NCBI GenBank assembly: GCA_030427245.1
Contig: JAUHXA010000069.1
Span: 1-35,448 of the forward strand
Direction: 5' to 3'
Origin: Bacteroidia bacterium
Lineage (GTDB): Bacteria; Bacteroidota; Bacteroidia; Chitinophagales; UBA2359
Length of the DNA stretch: 35,448 bases
Shown here: positions 23,438 through 31,390 of the stretch, piece after piece
Numbering within the stretch: position 1 is the first letter of the stretch
How the letters are laid out: every line of letters begins with the position of its first letter
Made by a program: the position numbers and the translations under genes
The notes under the pieces: model-generated
Seen by the model: only the letters and a program-made list of their open reading frames with translations
Database searches by the model: none
Told to the model about the DNA's origin: nothing

Positions 23438-25813
23438 ATGTCTCTATTCTACAATTTCATCAGCAAGGTCGGCAAACTCGGAATCCACCAACTCAGCAAA
23501 AAAGCACTTCCCCAAACAAGCGGCAGCCTCCAATTGAAGGGCTTAAAGGAAACTGTCAAAATCTACCGAGACCATTGGGGCATTCCACATATTTATGCCA
23601 ACAACTTGGATGATTTGCTTTTTGCACAAGGATTTGTCCATGCACAAGACCGATTTTGGCAAATGGAATTGAGTCGCCGAACCGCTACGGGAACGCTCAG
23701 CGAAGCCTTTGGCAGAGATGCCTTGGATTTGGATATCACCTCCCGCACATTGGGTTTCAAGCGAGTAGGCAAAAAAGACATACCACTACTCAGCCCCAAA
23801 ACCCGCCAATTGATGGAAGCACACATTGCAGGCATCAATGCTTACCTCAAACAATACAAAGACCAACTCCCCATCGAATTTACCCTCACCCAAGTCACAC
23901 CCAAAAAATGGACATTGGAAGACAGCATGGCGTACAGCCGTTTGATGGCTTGGCAAATGTCGCATGGTTGGCACAGCACTTGGGTTCGGCAGCAAATCGT
24001 CGAAAAAATCGGTGAAGAACGGGCCGCAGAATTGGACATTCACTACTCCAAAGACAATCCGAGCATCGTTCCTAAAGGCATTGAAGTCAATAATTTGGAC
24101 AAAAGCACTATTTTCAATGCTACCCAACATCCTTTTTTGCAGCAAAATGGCGGCAGCAATTCTTGGGCCATTTCACCCCAAAAATCCACCACCAACCACG
24201 CCCTTCTCTGCAATGACCCACATTTGGGCTTGACCGCACCCGCTATTTGGTACGAAAACCACTTGTACTGCCCCGAATACCACGCCACAGGCATTTCCGT
24301 AGCGGGCTTTCCATTGGTGGTCATTGGACACAACGAACACGTAGGTTGGGGTATCACCTTGGCTTTTACGGATTGCGAAGATTTGTTCATCGAAAAATTC
24401 AAAAACGACGGTAGCTATAAATATCAAGTTGGCAAGGATTGGAAAAAAGCGAAGGTGAAAAAAGAGAAAATTCGGGTAAAAGGCGAAGAAGAAGTACATG
24501 TCGAGAAAGTCATCATCACCCGACATGGCCCGATTATCTCCAATATGCTCGAAAAAACGGAGCAGCGAGTTGCCCTTCAATCTATGGCATTGCAGCAACC
24601 CGCCCAACTCATGCAGGCTTGGTGGCAAATCAATACGGCTCGAAATTGGACAGATTTTGTGCATGGGGTCAGCTTTTTGGATGCTCCCCAATTCAACCTT
24701 ACTTATGCCGATACTAAAGGAAATGTGGGCTATTGGCTGACAGGCAAAGTGCCGATTCGCAAAAGCGGTAATGGCAAACTACCGATTGTAGGATGGACAG
24801 GTGAAGGCGATTGGGTAGGCATTGTTCCGTTCTCCGAAATGCCACACAGCCTCAATCCTGCAAAGGGTTATGTACTGACTGCCAACAACAAGGTGGTGGG
24901 CGATGATTATCCCCACTACTTGGGTGATGCGTGGATGAACGGCTACCGAGCGAAGCGATTGGAAAATCTTATAGAAGAAAAAAGCAAGGTCTCGGTAAAT
25001 GACTGCCGACAACTGCAAATGGATTTGTACTGCATCCCAGGAAAGGCTTTTGCAGACATCTACAAAAAACTCTACAACGAACTGCAAGTCAAAGAAGCAA
25101 CTTTTCCGAAAGCCCTCTACCTTTTGGCGCATTGGGATGGTTACCTCACCAAAGAAAGTATTGGTGGCTGCATCTACAAAATCACCCGCTACTTCTTGTC
25201 CCGCAATATTCTCGAAGAAGCTGTAGGCGAAAAACTCACCAAAAACATTTTGGGTAGGGGCATCAATCCACCATTGAATACAGGCAATGAATACTTTGGG
25301 CACGATGCGACCACCATTTTGCGAATGTTGGAACAAGAGGATAATTGGTGGATTCAACAAGCAGGCGGCAAAGCGGACTTACTTCTTCGCAGCCTTCAAC
25401 AGGCGATGAAATGGCTCGAAGACCACCTCGGCAGCAAAATCTCGAATTGGCAATGGGGCTCGGTGCGGCAATTGACCTTTGCCCATTCGCTTGGAATCCG
25501 CAAACCTTTGGACACCGTCTTCAATATCGGCCCTTTTGCGATTGGTGGCGACGGTGATACGCCCTGGCAGGTCGGTAATGTGAACGGCGAAATCGAAAAT
25601 GATTCGCTCAATAGTTCTTCTTACCGCATGATTCTCGACATGGGCAATTTTGAAAACTCACTGGCGGTCATGCCTCCCGGTCAGTCGGGTCATATTGATA
25701 CAGAGCATTATAGCGACCAAATCGAAATGTGGTTGAGTGGCCAATTGCGTCCAATGCTTTGGTCAAGAGAGCAGGTGATGGCGTATTCGGAGGAGTTGTT
25801 AGAATTGATTTAA
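23438..25813 (+). CDS. Penicillin acylase family protein (Ntn hydrolase)
   Basis: 791 residues from the ATG at 23438. A self-cleaving N-terminal-nucleophile hydrolase. The alpha part shows IYRDHWGIPHIYANN, then FAQGFVHAQDRFWQMELSRR. The cleavage site is GGSNSWAI, where Ser240 should become the N-terminal nucleophile of the beta subunit. The beta part has NDPHLGL, IWYENHLY, GFPLVVIGHNEHVGWGIT and YVLTANNKVVGDDYP, and near the end PPGQSGHIDTEHYSDQ. The upstream in-frame ATG at 23348 adds 30 residues without family similarity and is rejected. No clear signal peptide is seen, although many relatives are periplasmic. Substrates in the family range from beta-lactams to acyl-homoserine lactones and acylated peptide precursors; the one here is unknown. 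Confidence 0.9.
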   Translation: MSLFYNFISKVGKLGIHQLSKKALPQTSGSLQLKGLKETVKIYRDHWGIPHIYANNLDDLLFAQGFVHAQDRFWQMELSRRTATGTLSEAFGRDALDLDITSRTLGFKRVGKKDIPLLSPKTRQLMEAHIAGINAYLKQYKDQLPIEFTLTQVTPKKWTLEDSMAYSRLMAWQMSHGWHSTWVRQQIVEKIGEERAAELDIHYSKDNPSIVPKGIEVNNLDKSTIFNATQHPFLQQNGGSNSWAISPQKSTTNHALLCNDPHLGLTAPAIWYENHLYCPEYHATGISVAGFPLVVIGHNEHVGWGITLAFTDCEDLFIEKFKNDGSYKYQVGKDWKKAKVKKEKIRVKGEEEVHVEKVIITRHGPIISNMLEKTEQRVALQSMALQQPAQLMQAWWQINTARNWTDFVHGVSFLDAPQFNLTYADTKGNVGYWLTGKVPIRKSGNGKLPIVGWTGEGDWVGIVPFSEMPHSLNPAKGYVLTANNKVVGDDYPHYLGDAWMNGYRAKRLENLIEEKSKVSVNDCRQLQMDLYCIPGKAFADIYKKLYNELQVKEATFPKALYLLAHWDGYLTKESIGGCIYKITRYFLSRNILEEAVGEKLTKNILGRGINPPLNTGNEYFGHDATTILRMLEQEDNWWIQQAGGKADLLLRSLQQAMKWLEDHLGSKISNWQWGSVRQLTFAHSLGIRKPLDTVFNIGPFAIGGDGDTPWQVGNVNGEIENDSLNSSSYRMILDMGNFENSLAVMPPGQSGHIDTEHYSDQIEMWLSGQLRPMLWSREQVMAYSEELLELI

Positions 25814-25943
25814 CAAAATTCAAATACAAGCATCAAATTCAAACTCAATATTGAATTTCTATTGGTTTCTTCCACTAAATAAACATTGATATATTATTCA
25901 GTGTTTGCTCAGTAAATGCTTAGACAAACAAACCCCAAAACTT

Positions 25944-26420
25944 ATGACCGAACAAGACAAACAATTCATGCAGCGTGCCATTGAACTTTCCCGCAAAGGA
26001 ATGGAATCCAACGAAGGTGGTCCATTTGGGGCAATAGTGGTGAAAGATGGTGAAATCGTGGGAGAAGGCAACAATCAAGTTACCTCCTCCAATGACCCAA
26101 CTGCACACGCCGAAGTAGTCGCCATCCGAAATGCCTGTAAAAACCTCAATTCCTTTCAGTTAGAAGGTTGCATTGTTTACACTTCCTGCGAACCCTGTCC
26201 TATGTGTTTGGGAGCCATTTATTGGGCAAGACCCGACAAAATATTTTATGCATGTTCCAAAAAAGATGCCGCAAGGATTGGCTTTGACGACGATTTTATC
26301 TATCAAGAAATCAATGTCGAAATCGAAAATCGCTCCATCGAAACCCGACAAATCATGAGTGAAGAAGCCAATAAAGTTTTTGAAGCTTGGGCTGCAAAAG
26401 CGGATAAGGTCGAGTATTAA
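25944..26420 (+). CDS. guaD: Guanine deaminase (cytidine-deaminase fold)
   Basis: 158 residues from the ATG at 25944 (MTEQDKQFMQ). The ATG 39 nt upstream adds a tail without homology. The zinc site is complete: His and the proton-shuttling Glu in TAHAEVVAIRNAC, and the two cysteines in CEPCPMCLGAIYWAR. The stretch YTSCEPCPMCLGAIYWARP and the following GFDDDFIYQEI closely resemble Bacillus subtilis GuaD, which converts guanine to xanthine and ammonia. A related tRNA adenosine deaminase (TadA) is less likely because of the GFDDDFIY region. It is followed 52 nt later by a xanthine dehydrogenase subunit gene, consistent with purine breakdown. Confidence 0.88.
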   Translation: MTEQDKQFMQRAIELSRKGMESNEGGPFGAIVVKDGEIVGEGNNQVTSSNDPTAHAEVVAIRNACKNLNSFQLEGCIVYTSCEPCPMCLGAIYWARPDKIFYACSKKDAARIGFDDDFIYQEINVEIENRSIETRQIMSEEANKVFEAWAAKADKVEY

Positions 26421-26472
26421 ATCAAATTTCTCTATTCTGTCTTCTAATGTTCATTTTAATTTTTATTCAACC

Positions 26473-27900
26473 GTGATTTCATTCATTCTAAACAACCAAG
26501 TAGTCAAAACCGGCTTGCCGTCAGGCAGCACACTACTCGATTTTGTTCGTTACGAAAAACAACTCGTAGGCACCAAAATCGGCTGCCGAGAAGGAGACTG
26601 TGGCGCTTGTAATGTGTTGGTTGGAACATTGGTAGGAGAAGAAATAACCTATCAAACCATGACCTCTTGCCTCACTCCCTTGAGCAATGTACACGCCAAA
26701 CACGTCCTTACCGTTGAAGGCATCAATCTGTCCAACCGCCAACTTTCGCCCGTCCAAGAATTAATGATTGTGAACAATGGAACACAATGTGGGTTTTGCA
26801 CCATTGGTTTTGTGATGTCTTTGACAGGCGTTGTTTTATCCAAAGAAAATCCCACTTATGCGAATGTCATCAAAGCAATAGATGGAAACATTTGCAGATG
26901 CACAGGCTACAAATCCATCGAAAGAGCTGCAAAGGGATTGTGTGAAACGCTTGCAGAAAGACCTGCAAAAAAGCCCCTTTCTTGGTTGGTAGAACAAGGT
27001 TTTGTTCCTGATTACCTTCAAAACATCCCCGCAAAATTGCAGTCTCTTCAACAAAAACTCAATCAGGACTCTACCTTCAATGACAATGGACAAAAAACCG
27101 ATTTTTTTATAGGTGGAGGTACAGATTTGATGGTTCAAAAACCAGCAATCATTCGTACCTCCAGTACGACCAACTTTTTGGACGACACCCAATTGAAGGG
27201 CATACATATTGAAGGAAACCTATGTCGAGTCGGTGCTTCTACTACCGTCACTGAATTTGAAGATTCTCCCGAAATCCAAAAAATGTTTCCAGACCTTTCC
27301 AAATATCTAAAATTGGTTTCTTCCACCCCCATCAGGAATATGGCAACAATGGGCGGCAACATCATCAATGCTTCGCCAATAGGCGATATGACTATTTTTT
27401 TCTTGGCACTGAACAGCCAGGTAATCCTGAAAGATGCTCTCACCCAAAACAGCCGCACTCTGCCCTTAAAGGACTTGTTTTTGGACTACAAAAAGTTAGA
27501 TAAAACAGATACGGAATACATTGAATCACTTCAATTTGAAGTGCCTGACAATGCGACTTACTTCAATTTTGAAAAAGTCAGCAAACGCACTCATTTGGAT
27601 ATTGCAAGCGTCAATTCGGCTTGCCAATTGAAGGTAGCCAAAGATGGAGCGATTCTGCAAGCTCATATTTCGGCGGGAGGCGTTGCCGCTATTCCCAAAT
27701 ATTTAGACAAATCTTCTGCTTTTTTGAAGGGCAAAAAAATGGATGATGCTACGTGGAAAACTTTTTCGGAGGTTTTGGATTCAGAAGTTTCGCCTATCAG
27801 CGATGCAAGGGGATCGGCTGCTTACAAAAGATTGTTGTTACGGCAATTGGTTTTGGCTCATTTTGTAGAGTTTAAATTGAATCATTGGCTCGCTTTTTAG
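26473..27900 (+). CDS. xdhA: Xanthine dehydrogenase small subunit (2Fe-2S and FAD domains)
   Basis: 475 residues from a GTG at 26473, which gives the typical start MISFILNNQVV. The ATG at 26359 would overlap guaD by 62 nt and adds an unrelated tail. Residues 1-75 carry the plant-type 2Fe-2S cluster (CREGDCGAC plus a later Cys in TSCLTPL). Residues 80-165 carry the second cluster (CGFC and CRCTGY). From about 210 the FAD-binding domain shows FFIGGGTDLM and TPIRNMATMGGNIINASPIGD. It feeds electrons from the molybdenum subunit XdhB to NAD+. No xdhB or xdhC follows here, which is unusual. Cotranscription with guaD is likely. Confidence 0.9.
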   Translation: MISFILNNQVVKTGLPSGSTLLDFVRYEKQLVGTKIGCREGDCGACNVLVGTLVGEEITYQTMTSCLTPLSNVHAKHVLTVEGINLSNRQLSPVQELMIVNNGTQCGFCTIGFVMSLTGVVLSKENPTYANVIKAIDGNICRCTGYKSIERAAKGLCETLAERPAKKPLSWLVEQGFVPDYLQNIPAKLQSLQQKLNQDSTFNDNGQKTDFFIGGGTDLMVQKPAIIRTSSTTNFLDDTQLKGIHIEGNLCRVGASTTVTEFEDSPEIQKMFPDLSKYLKLVSSTPIRNMATMGGNIINASPIGDMTIFFLALNSQVILKDALTQNSRTLPLKDLFLDYKKLDKTDTEYIESLQFEVPDNATYFNFEKVSKRTHLDIASVNSACQLKVAKDGAILQAHISAGGVAAIPKYLDKSSAFLKGKKMDDATWKTFSEVLDSEVSPISDARGSAAYKRLLLRQLVLAHFVEFKLNHWLAF

Positions 27901-27977
27901 GAACTTTTTGAACCTTCAATTGGTTAATCTCTTGTGTTAGTTTTAATCAATTCACTTTATAAATTTTTAAAAACCCT

Positions 27978-28583
27978 ATGCGAAATTTAAAATTTTGTTT
28001 ACTCGTAGTTTTAACCTTGGGCATTTTTGCAACGTCCTGCAAAAAAGACAGCGATCCTTCTACAACCGAACTTCTTACTATTGAAGGCGGCTGGAAAATA
28101 GATGGTTTTTCTTCCAATTCAGAAGAAATCGGGGATGCTTTTGTAGCTCTTTTTATTCAATTGTTTCCACCTGAACAACAAACACCTCAAAATGAAGCTT
28201 TGATTAGAGAAAGTTTTGACTTGGATTTGCAGGATGGGTTAGATGCCTGTGACCAAGACAATGTTCTTTTTTTCCATTCAGATGGAACAGTTACCGAAGC
28301 AACTGGAAGTGTCAAATGCGACCCAAGTGAGCCTGATGAAGGAAGTGCAGGAACTTGGACTTTGAGTGCAGATGAAAAAACACTGACCATTACGGACGTA
28401 GATGGAGATGCATTTGGTTATGAGATAGGTAGTATCAGTAGCAGCCGTTTGGAATTGTTGGTCAAACAATCATTGATGGATGATTTGGATGAAGAAGATT
28501 TAGCGGAGGTAGAAGGTCTGGAAGGCTATGATGAATTTATCAACTTGGACATCATCATTACCTTAACATTGAGGGCAAATTGA
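27978..28583 (+). CDS. Lipocalin-like lipoprotein
   Basis: 201 residues. SPII signal with lipobox ATSC, lipidated Cys at residue 21, followed by Lys-Lys. The mature protein begins with the GGWKIDGF strand and has FHSDGTVTEATG, GTWTLSADEKTLTITDVDG and a last strand LDIIITLTLRAN, the pattern of Bacteroidota lipocalin-like domains (small beta barrels). Two cysteines in the middle (DACDQDN, KCDPS) may pair. Function unknown. A terminator follows at 28641-28684. It is 77 nt downstream of xdhA but looks functionally unrelated. Confidence 0.8.
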   Translation: MRNLKFCLLVVLTLGIFATSCKKDSDPSTTELLTIEGGWKIDGFSSNSEEIGDAFVALFIQLFPPEQQTPQNEALIRESFDLDLQDGLDACDQDNVLFFHSDGTVTEATGSVKCDPSEPDEGSAGTWTLSADEKTLTITDVDGDAFGYEIGSISSSRLELLVKQSLMDDLDEEDLAEVEGLEGYDEFINLDIIITLTLRAN

Positions 28584-28640
28584 TTTCTTAAAAGGGAAAA
28601 CCTTGTGGTTTAGGCCATTTGAAGAATAAAGATAAAGAAA

Positions 28641-28684
28641 GGCATTTGAAGTAATCGGCTTCAAATGCCTTTTTTGTGTTTTTA
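28641..28684 (+). terminator. Intrinsic terminator after the lipocalin-like gene
   Basis: Stem ggcatttgaag / cttcaaatgcc with loop taatcgg, followed by tttttt and a further T run. Confidence 0.9.
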
Positions 28685-28826
28685 CCTATCTTTACTTTCT
28701 CCTTTTCACCAAACGATAATTGCACGATGAAACGTCCATGATTAAATAATTATTTCCCTTCGTGTTTTAATGATTATTTAGTTCATGGTAAGTTCCACCT
28801 GACCTTTAAAAAAATAAAATAGACAG

Positions 28827-29993
28827 ATGAAATACTTACTTACCCTCTTATTTGTCAGCTTCACCTTACTCCAAAGTTGCCAAAATACTCCTCCAAACGA
28901 AGACCAACAACCACAAGCAGACCAACTACAAGAAGAAAATTCAAAGCAAAGCACGGACTCTTTAGACATTAAACTCGGACAAATGCTCATTATGGGCTTT
29001 CGAGGAACAGAAGCGACCAAAGAATCACCCATCGCAAAAGCCATCCAAAATCTGCATCTGGGCGGAGTCGTGTTGTTTGATTTGCATGTACCAACCCGCA
29101 AAACCGAGCCTCTCCGTAATATTGAGTCACCTATACAGGTCAAAAAACTCATTGAAGATTTACAGTCTTTTGCAGAGATTCCACTTTTGGTAACAGTTGA
29201 TCAAGAAGGCGGAATCATCCGAAGATTGAAGGAAAAAAATGGTTTCCCCAAAACGGTTTCACATCAATATTTGGGTGAGCTAAACAATACAGACAGCACT
29301 TTTCAGCATACCACGATTTTGGCTGCTGCCCTCAAAAAATTGGGCTTCAATATGAACTTAGCTCCAGTGGTCGACCTGAATGTCAATCCCGACAATCCGA
29401 TTATCGGCAAATTGGAGCGTAGTTTTTCGAGCGATCCTGCGGAAGTCTTCAAGCACGCTTTTTACTACATCAACGCCCACAAAAAACAGCATGTCTTGAC
29501 CTGTTTGAAGCATTTTCCGGGGCATGGCAGCTCTAAGGCAGATTCTCATTTAGGGCTTGTGGATATATCCAAAACTTGGACATTGGTCGAGGTCTTGCCC
29601 TATCAAAATCTAATCAATGCCAACTTGGTAGATGCAATCATGACCGCACATGTTTTCAATGCGAACTTGGACAGTCTCTATCCTGCAACGCTTTCGAGGA
29701 AAGTGATTGAGGGTGCATTGAGAATAGATATGAAATACGATGGAGTCGTAATTTCGGATGATATGAATATGGGAGCAATTACCCAACACTATGGTTTTGA
29801 GAAAGGCATAGAATTGGCGGTCAATGCAGGAGTGGATATTTTGTGCTTTGGCAACAACAGCGAGGTCTATGATCCGAACTTGCCACAAAAGGCCTTTGAC
29901 GCACTCAAAAAACTGGTGATGGAAGGAAAAATATCAGAGAAAAGAATTGATGAAGCTTATCAACGTATCAAGGTTTTGAAAAATAAACTTTGA
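28827..29993 (+). CDS. GH3 beta-N-acetylhexosaminidase-like lipoprotein (NagZ type)
   Basis: 388 residues. Lipobox LQSC with Cys18, then a short Gln-rich tether. The GH3 domain starts at LDIKLGQMLIMGFRG and has GGVVLF, VDQEGGIIRRL, LGFNMNLAPVVDLN, the NagZ hallmark KHFPGHGSSKADSH (residues 228-241, with the acid/base Asp-His pair) and ISDDMNMGAI (309-318), which holds the nucleophile Asp (probably Asp311). NagZ-like enzymes remove N-acetylglucosamine during peptidoglycan turnover. This one is a surface or periplasmic lipoprotein, unlike cytosolic E. coli NagZ, as is common in Bacteroidota. It lies 55 nt before the S8 protease gene and may be cotranscribed with it. Confidence 0.92.
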   Translation: MKYLLTLLFVSFTLLQSCQNTPPNEDQQPQADQLQEENSKQSTDSLDIKLGQMLIMGFRGTEATKESPIAKAIQNLHLGGVVLFDLHVPTRKTEPLRNIESPIQVKKLIEDLQSFAEIPLLVTVDQEGGIIRRLKEKNGFPKTVSHQYLGELNNTDSTFQHTTILAAALKKLGFNMNLAPVVDLNVNPDNPIIGKLERSFSSDPAEVFKHAFYYINAHKKQHVLTCLKHFPGHGSSKADSHLGLVDISKTWTLVEVLPYQNLINANLVDAIMTAHVFNANLDSLYPATLSRKVIEGALRIDMKYDGVVISDDMNMGAITQHYGFEKGIELAVNAGVDILCFGNNSEVYDPNLPQKAFDALKKLVMEGKISEKRIDEAYQRIKVLKNKL

Positions 29994-30048
29994 TGAGTAA
30001 AGAAAAAACACTATTTTGAGGGATATATAGAATCTTTAAAAAAAAGTT

Positions 30049-31389
30049 ATGAGCAAAATTAGATACATAATTATCAACGCACTGTTGGCTGCAATGGGTT
30101 ATGCCTTGTGGCAAGTATGGAAAAATAAGGACTCTCGTGATGTGGCTTTTGAGGAAGAAGATTTTGATGATTTTATTGGTGAACCCAAGCCTGTTATTGA
30201 GGGAATGGAGGAAGAAGATGAGTTAATGACAGAGGAAGACTTGGATGAGGAGTTGCCTGGTAGAGGTCTGGGAGGGGATGATTGGGATGAGGAAGAAGAA
30301 ACTGATGAGCTGGAAGGGGCGACAACTGATGAAGGAGATGGAACAGATGAGCTTGAAGGAGCGACAACTGATGAAGAAGATGGAACAGATGAGCTTGAAG
30401 AAGTAGGAACTGATGAAGAGGATGAAGCAGATGAGCTTGAAGAAGTAGGAACTGATGAAGAGGATGAAGCAGAAGAAGATACGGCAGAAGCTGCGGGATC
30501 AGAAGATACCTCTGAAAGCTTTGAAGAAAGTGAAGAGGTGCCTATAATGGTCGTAGATGAATCGCTTCCTTGGCATATCGGAAAATACTACATCAATGAG
30601 ATGTGGAAAGAAACGAAGGGTAAAGGGGTGAAGGTGGCGATATTGGATTCGGGGATTTCACATAGTCATCCCGATTTGGAATGTATAGACTCGAGGAGTT
30701 TTGTAGGGAACGACCCACATGATACAGAAGACAATACTGGACATGGAACGCATTGTGCAGGAATTGTTTGTGCAAAAAACAGCGGGAAGGTGAAGGGAAT
30801 TGCTCCTGATGTAGAACTTTTTGTAGCTAAAATAACTGATGCGGATTGGGAGTCGGATAAACCTCCCGTTTTGAAGGCTTTAAAGTGGGCTGTGGAATTG
30901 GTAAAAGCCGATATTGTATTAATGAGTTTTAGCGATGTTGATAAAAACGAAAAACTTGAAGAATATCTTAAAGATATCAAATCTAAGGTCTTGTGTATTG
31001 GAGCAGCGAGGAACTATCGATACCCAGCTTCTTATGATGGATGTTTTGGAATAGCAGATATTGGAGAAAATGGTGAAATGAATGCAAGGTTCCGTATTTT
31101 TAAATCGGTATCCCTACTCGCTCCAGGCATTAAAATTGAATCCGCATATAAGGAAACCTCATATGAAACACTCAGTGGTTCAAGTATGGCAGCAGCTTAT
31201 ACGGTAGGAGTTTGCGCTTTATTAAAGAGTTTTGCAAATGAGAAGAAAAAAGAACTTTCTCTTTCAGATTGTTTTCAACTACTTATAGATACGGCTACAG
31301 ATGTTGATACGAGTTTAGGAACAAAAAAACTCATTGCCCCTTATGTTGCTCTTCAATCCCTTAAATCCAACATAACAAATAACACATAA
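30049..31389 (+). CDS. Membrane-anchored S8 subtilisin-like protease with acidic repeat linker
   Basis: 446 residues. An N-terminal membrane segment (residues 5-24, IRYIIINALLAAMGYALWQV) is followed by a very acidic linker (about 32-165) that holds four 14-residue repeats of the TDELEGATTDEEDG type at residues 85-140. The S8 catalytic domain follows with Asp200 (VAILDSG), His232 (GHGTHCAGI), the oxyanion Asn322 in the altered motif GAARNYRYP (usually AAGN) and Ser379 (LSGSSMAAAY). The triad is intact. The catalytic domain is short and lacks an obvious propeptide. The next gene starts 1 nt after its stop codon, so a joint role is likely. Confidence 0.9.
   Translation: MSKIRYIIINALLAAMGYALWQVWKNKDSRDVAFEEEDFDDFIGEPKPVIEGMEEEDELMTEEDLDEELPGRGLGGDDWDEEEETDELEGATTDEGDGTDELEGATTDEEDGTDELEEVGTDEEDEADELEEVGTDEEDEAEEDTAEAAGSEDTSESFEESEEVPIMVVDESLPWHIGKYYINEMWKETKGKGVKVAILDSGISHSHPDLECIDSRSFVGNDPHDTEDNTGHGTHCAGIVCAKNSGKVKGIAPDVELFVAKITDADWESDKPPVLKALKWAVELVKADIVLMSFSDVDKNEKLEEYLKDIKSKVLCIGAARNYRYPASYDGCFGIADIGENGEMNARFRIFKSVSLLAPGIKIESAYKETSYETLSGSSMAAAYTVGVCALLKSFANEKKKELSLSDCFQLLIDTATDVDTSLGTKKLIAPYVALQSLKSNITNNT
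30301..30468. repeat. Four 42-bp tandem repeats in the S8 protease gene
   Basis: Units at 30301-30342, 30343-30384, 30385-30426 and 30427-30468. The last two are almost identical, differing only at the first base (aca/gca). They encode acidic 14-residue units; gain or loss of a unit would keep the frame. Confidence 0.92.
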
Positions 31390-31390
31390 T

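Noticed and set aside
26359-26472. ATG start of xdhA overlapping guaD
   Set aside because: It adds 38 unrelated residues. The GTG at 26473 gives the canonical N-terminus of the 2Fe-2S domain.
29994-30048. ctattttgag as a promoter for the S8 protease gene
   Set aside because: It is one base short of the TAnnTTTG octamer and has no -33 box. Readthrough from the GH3 gene is as likely.
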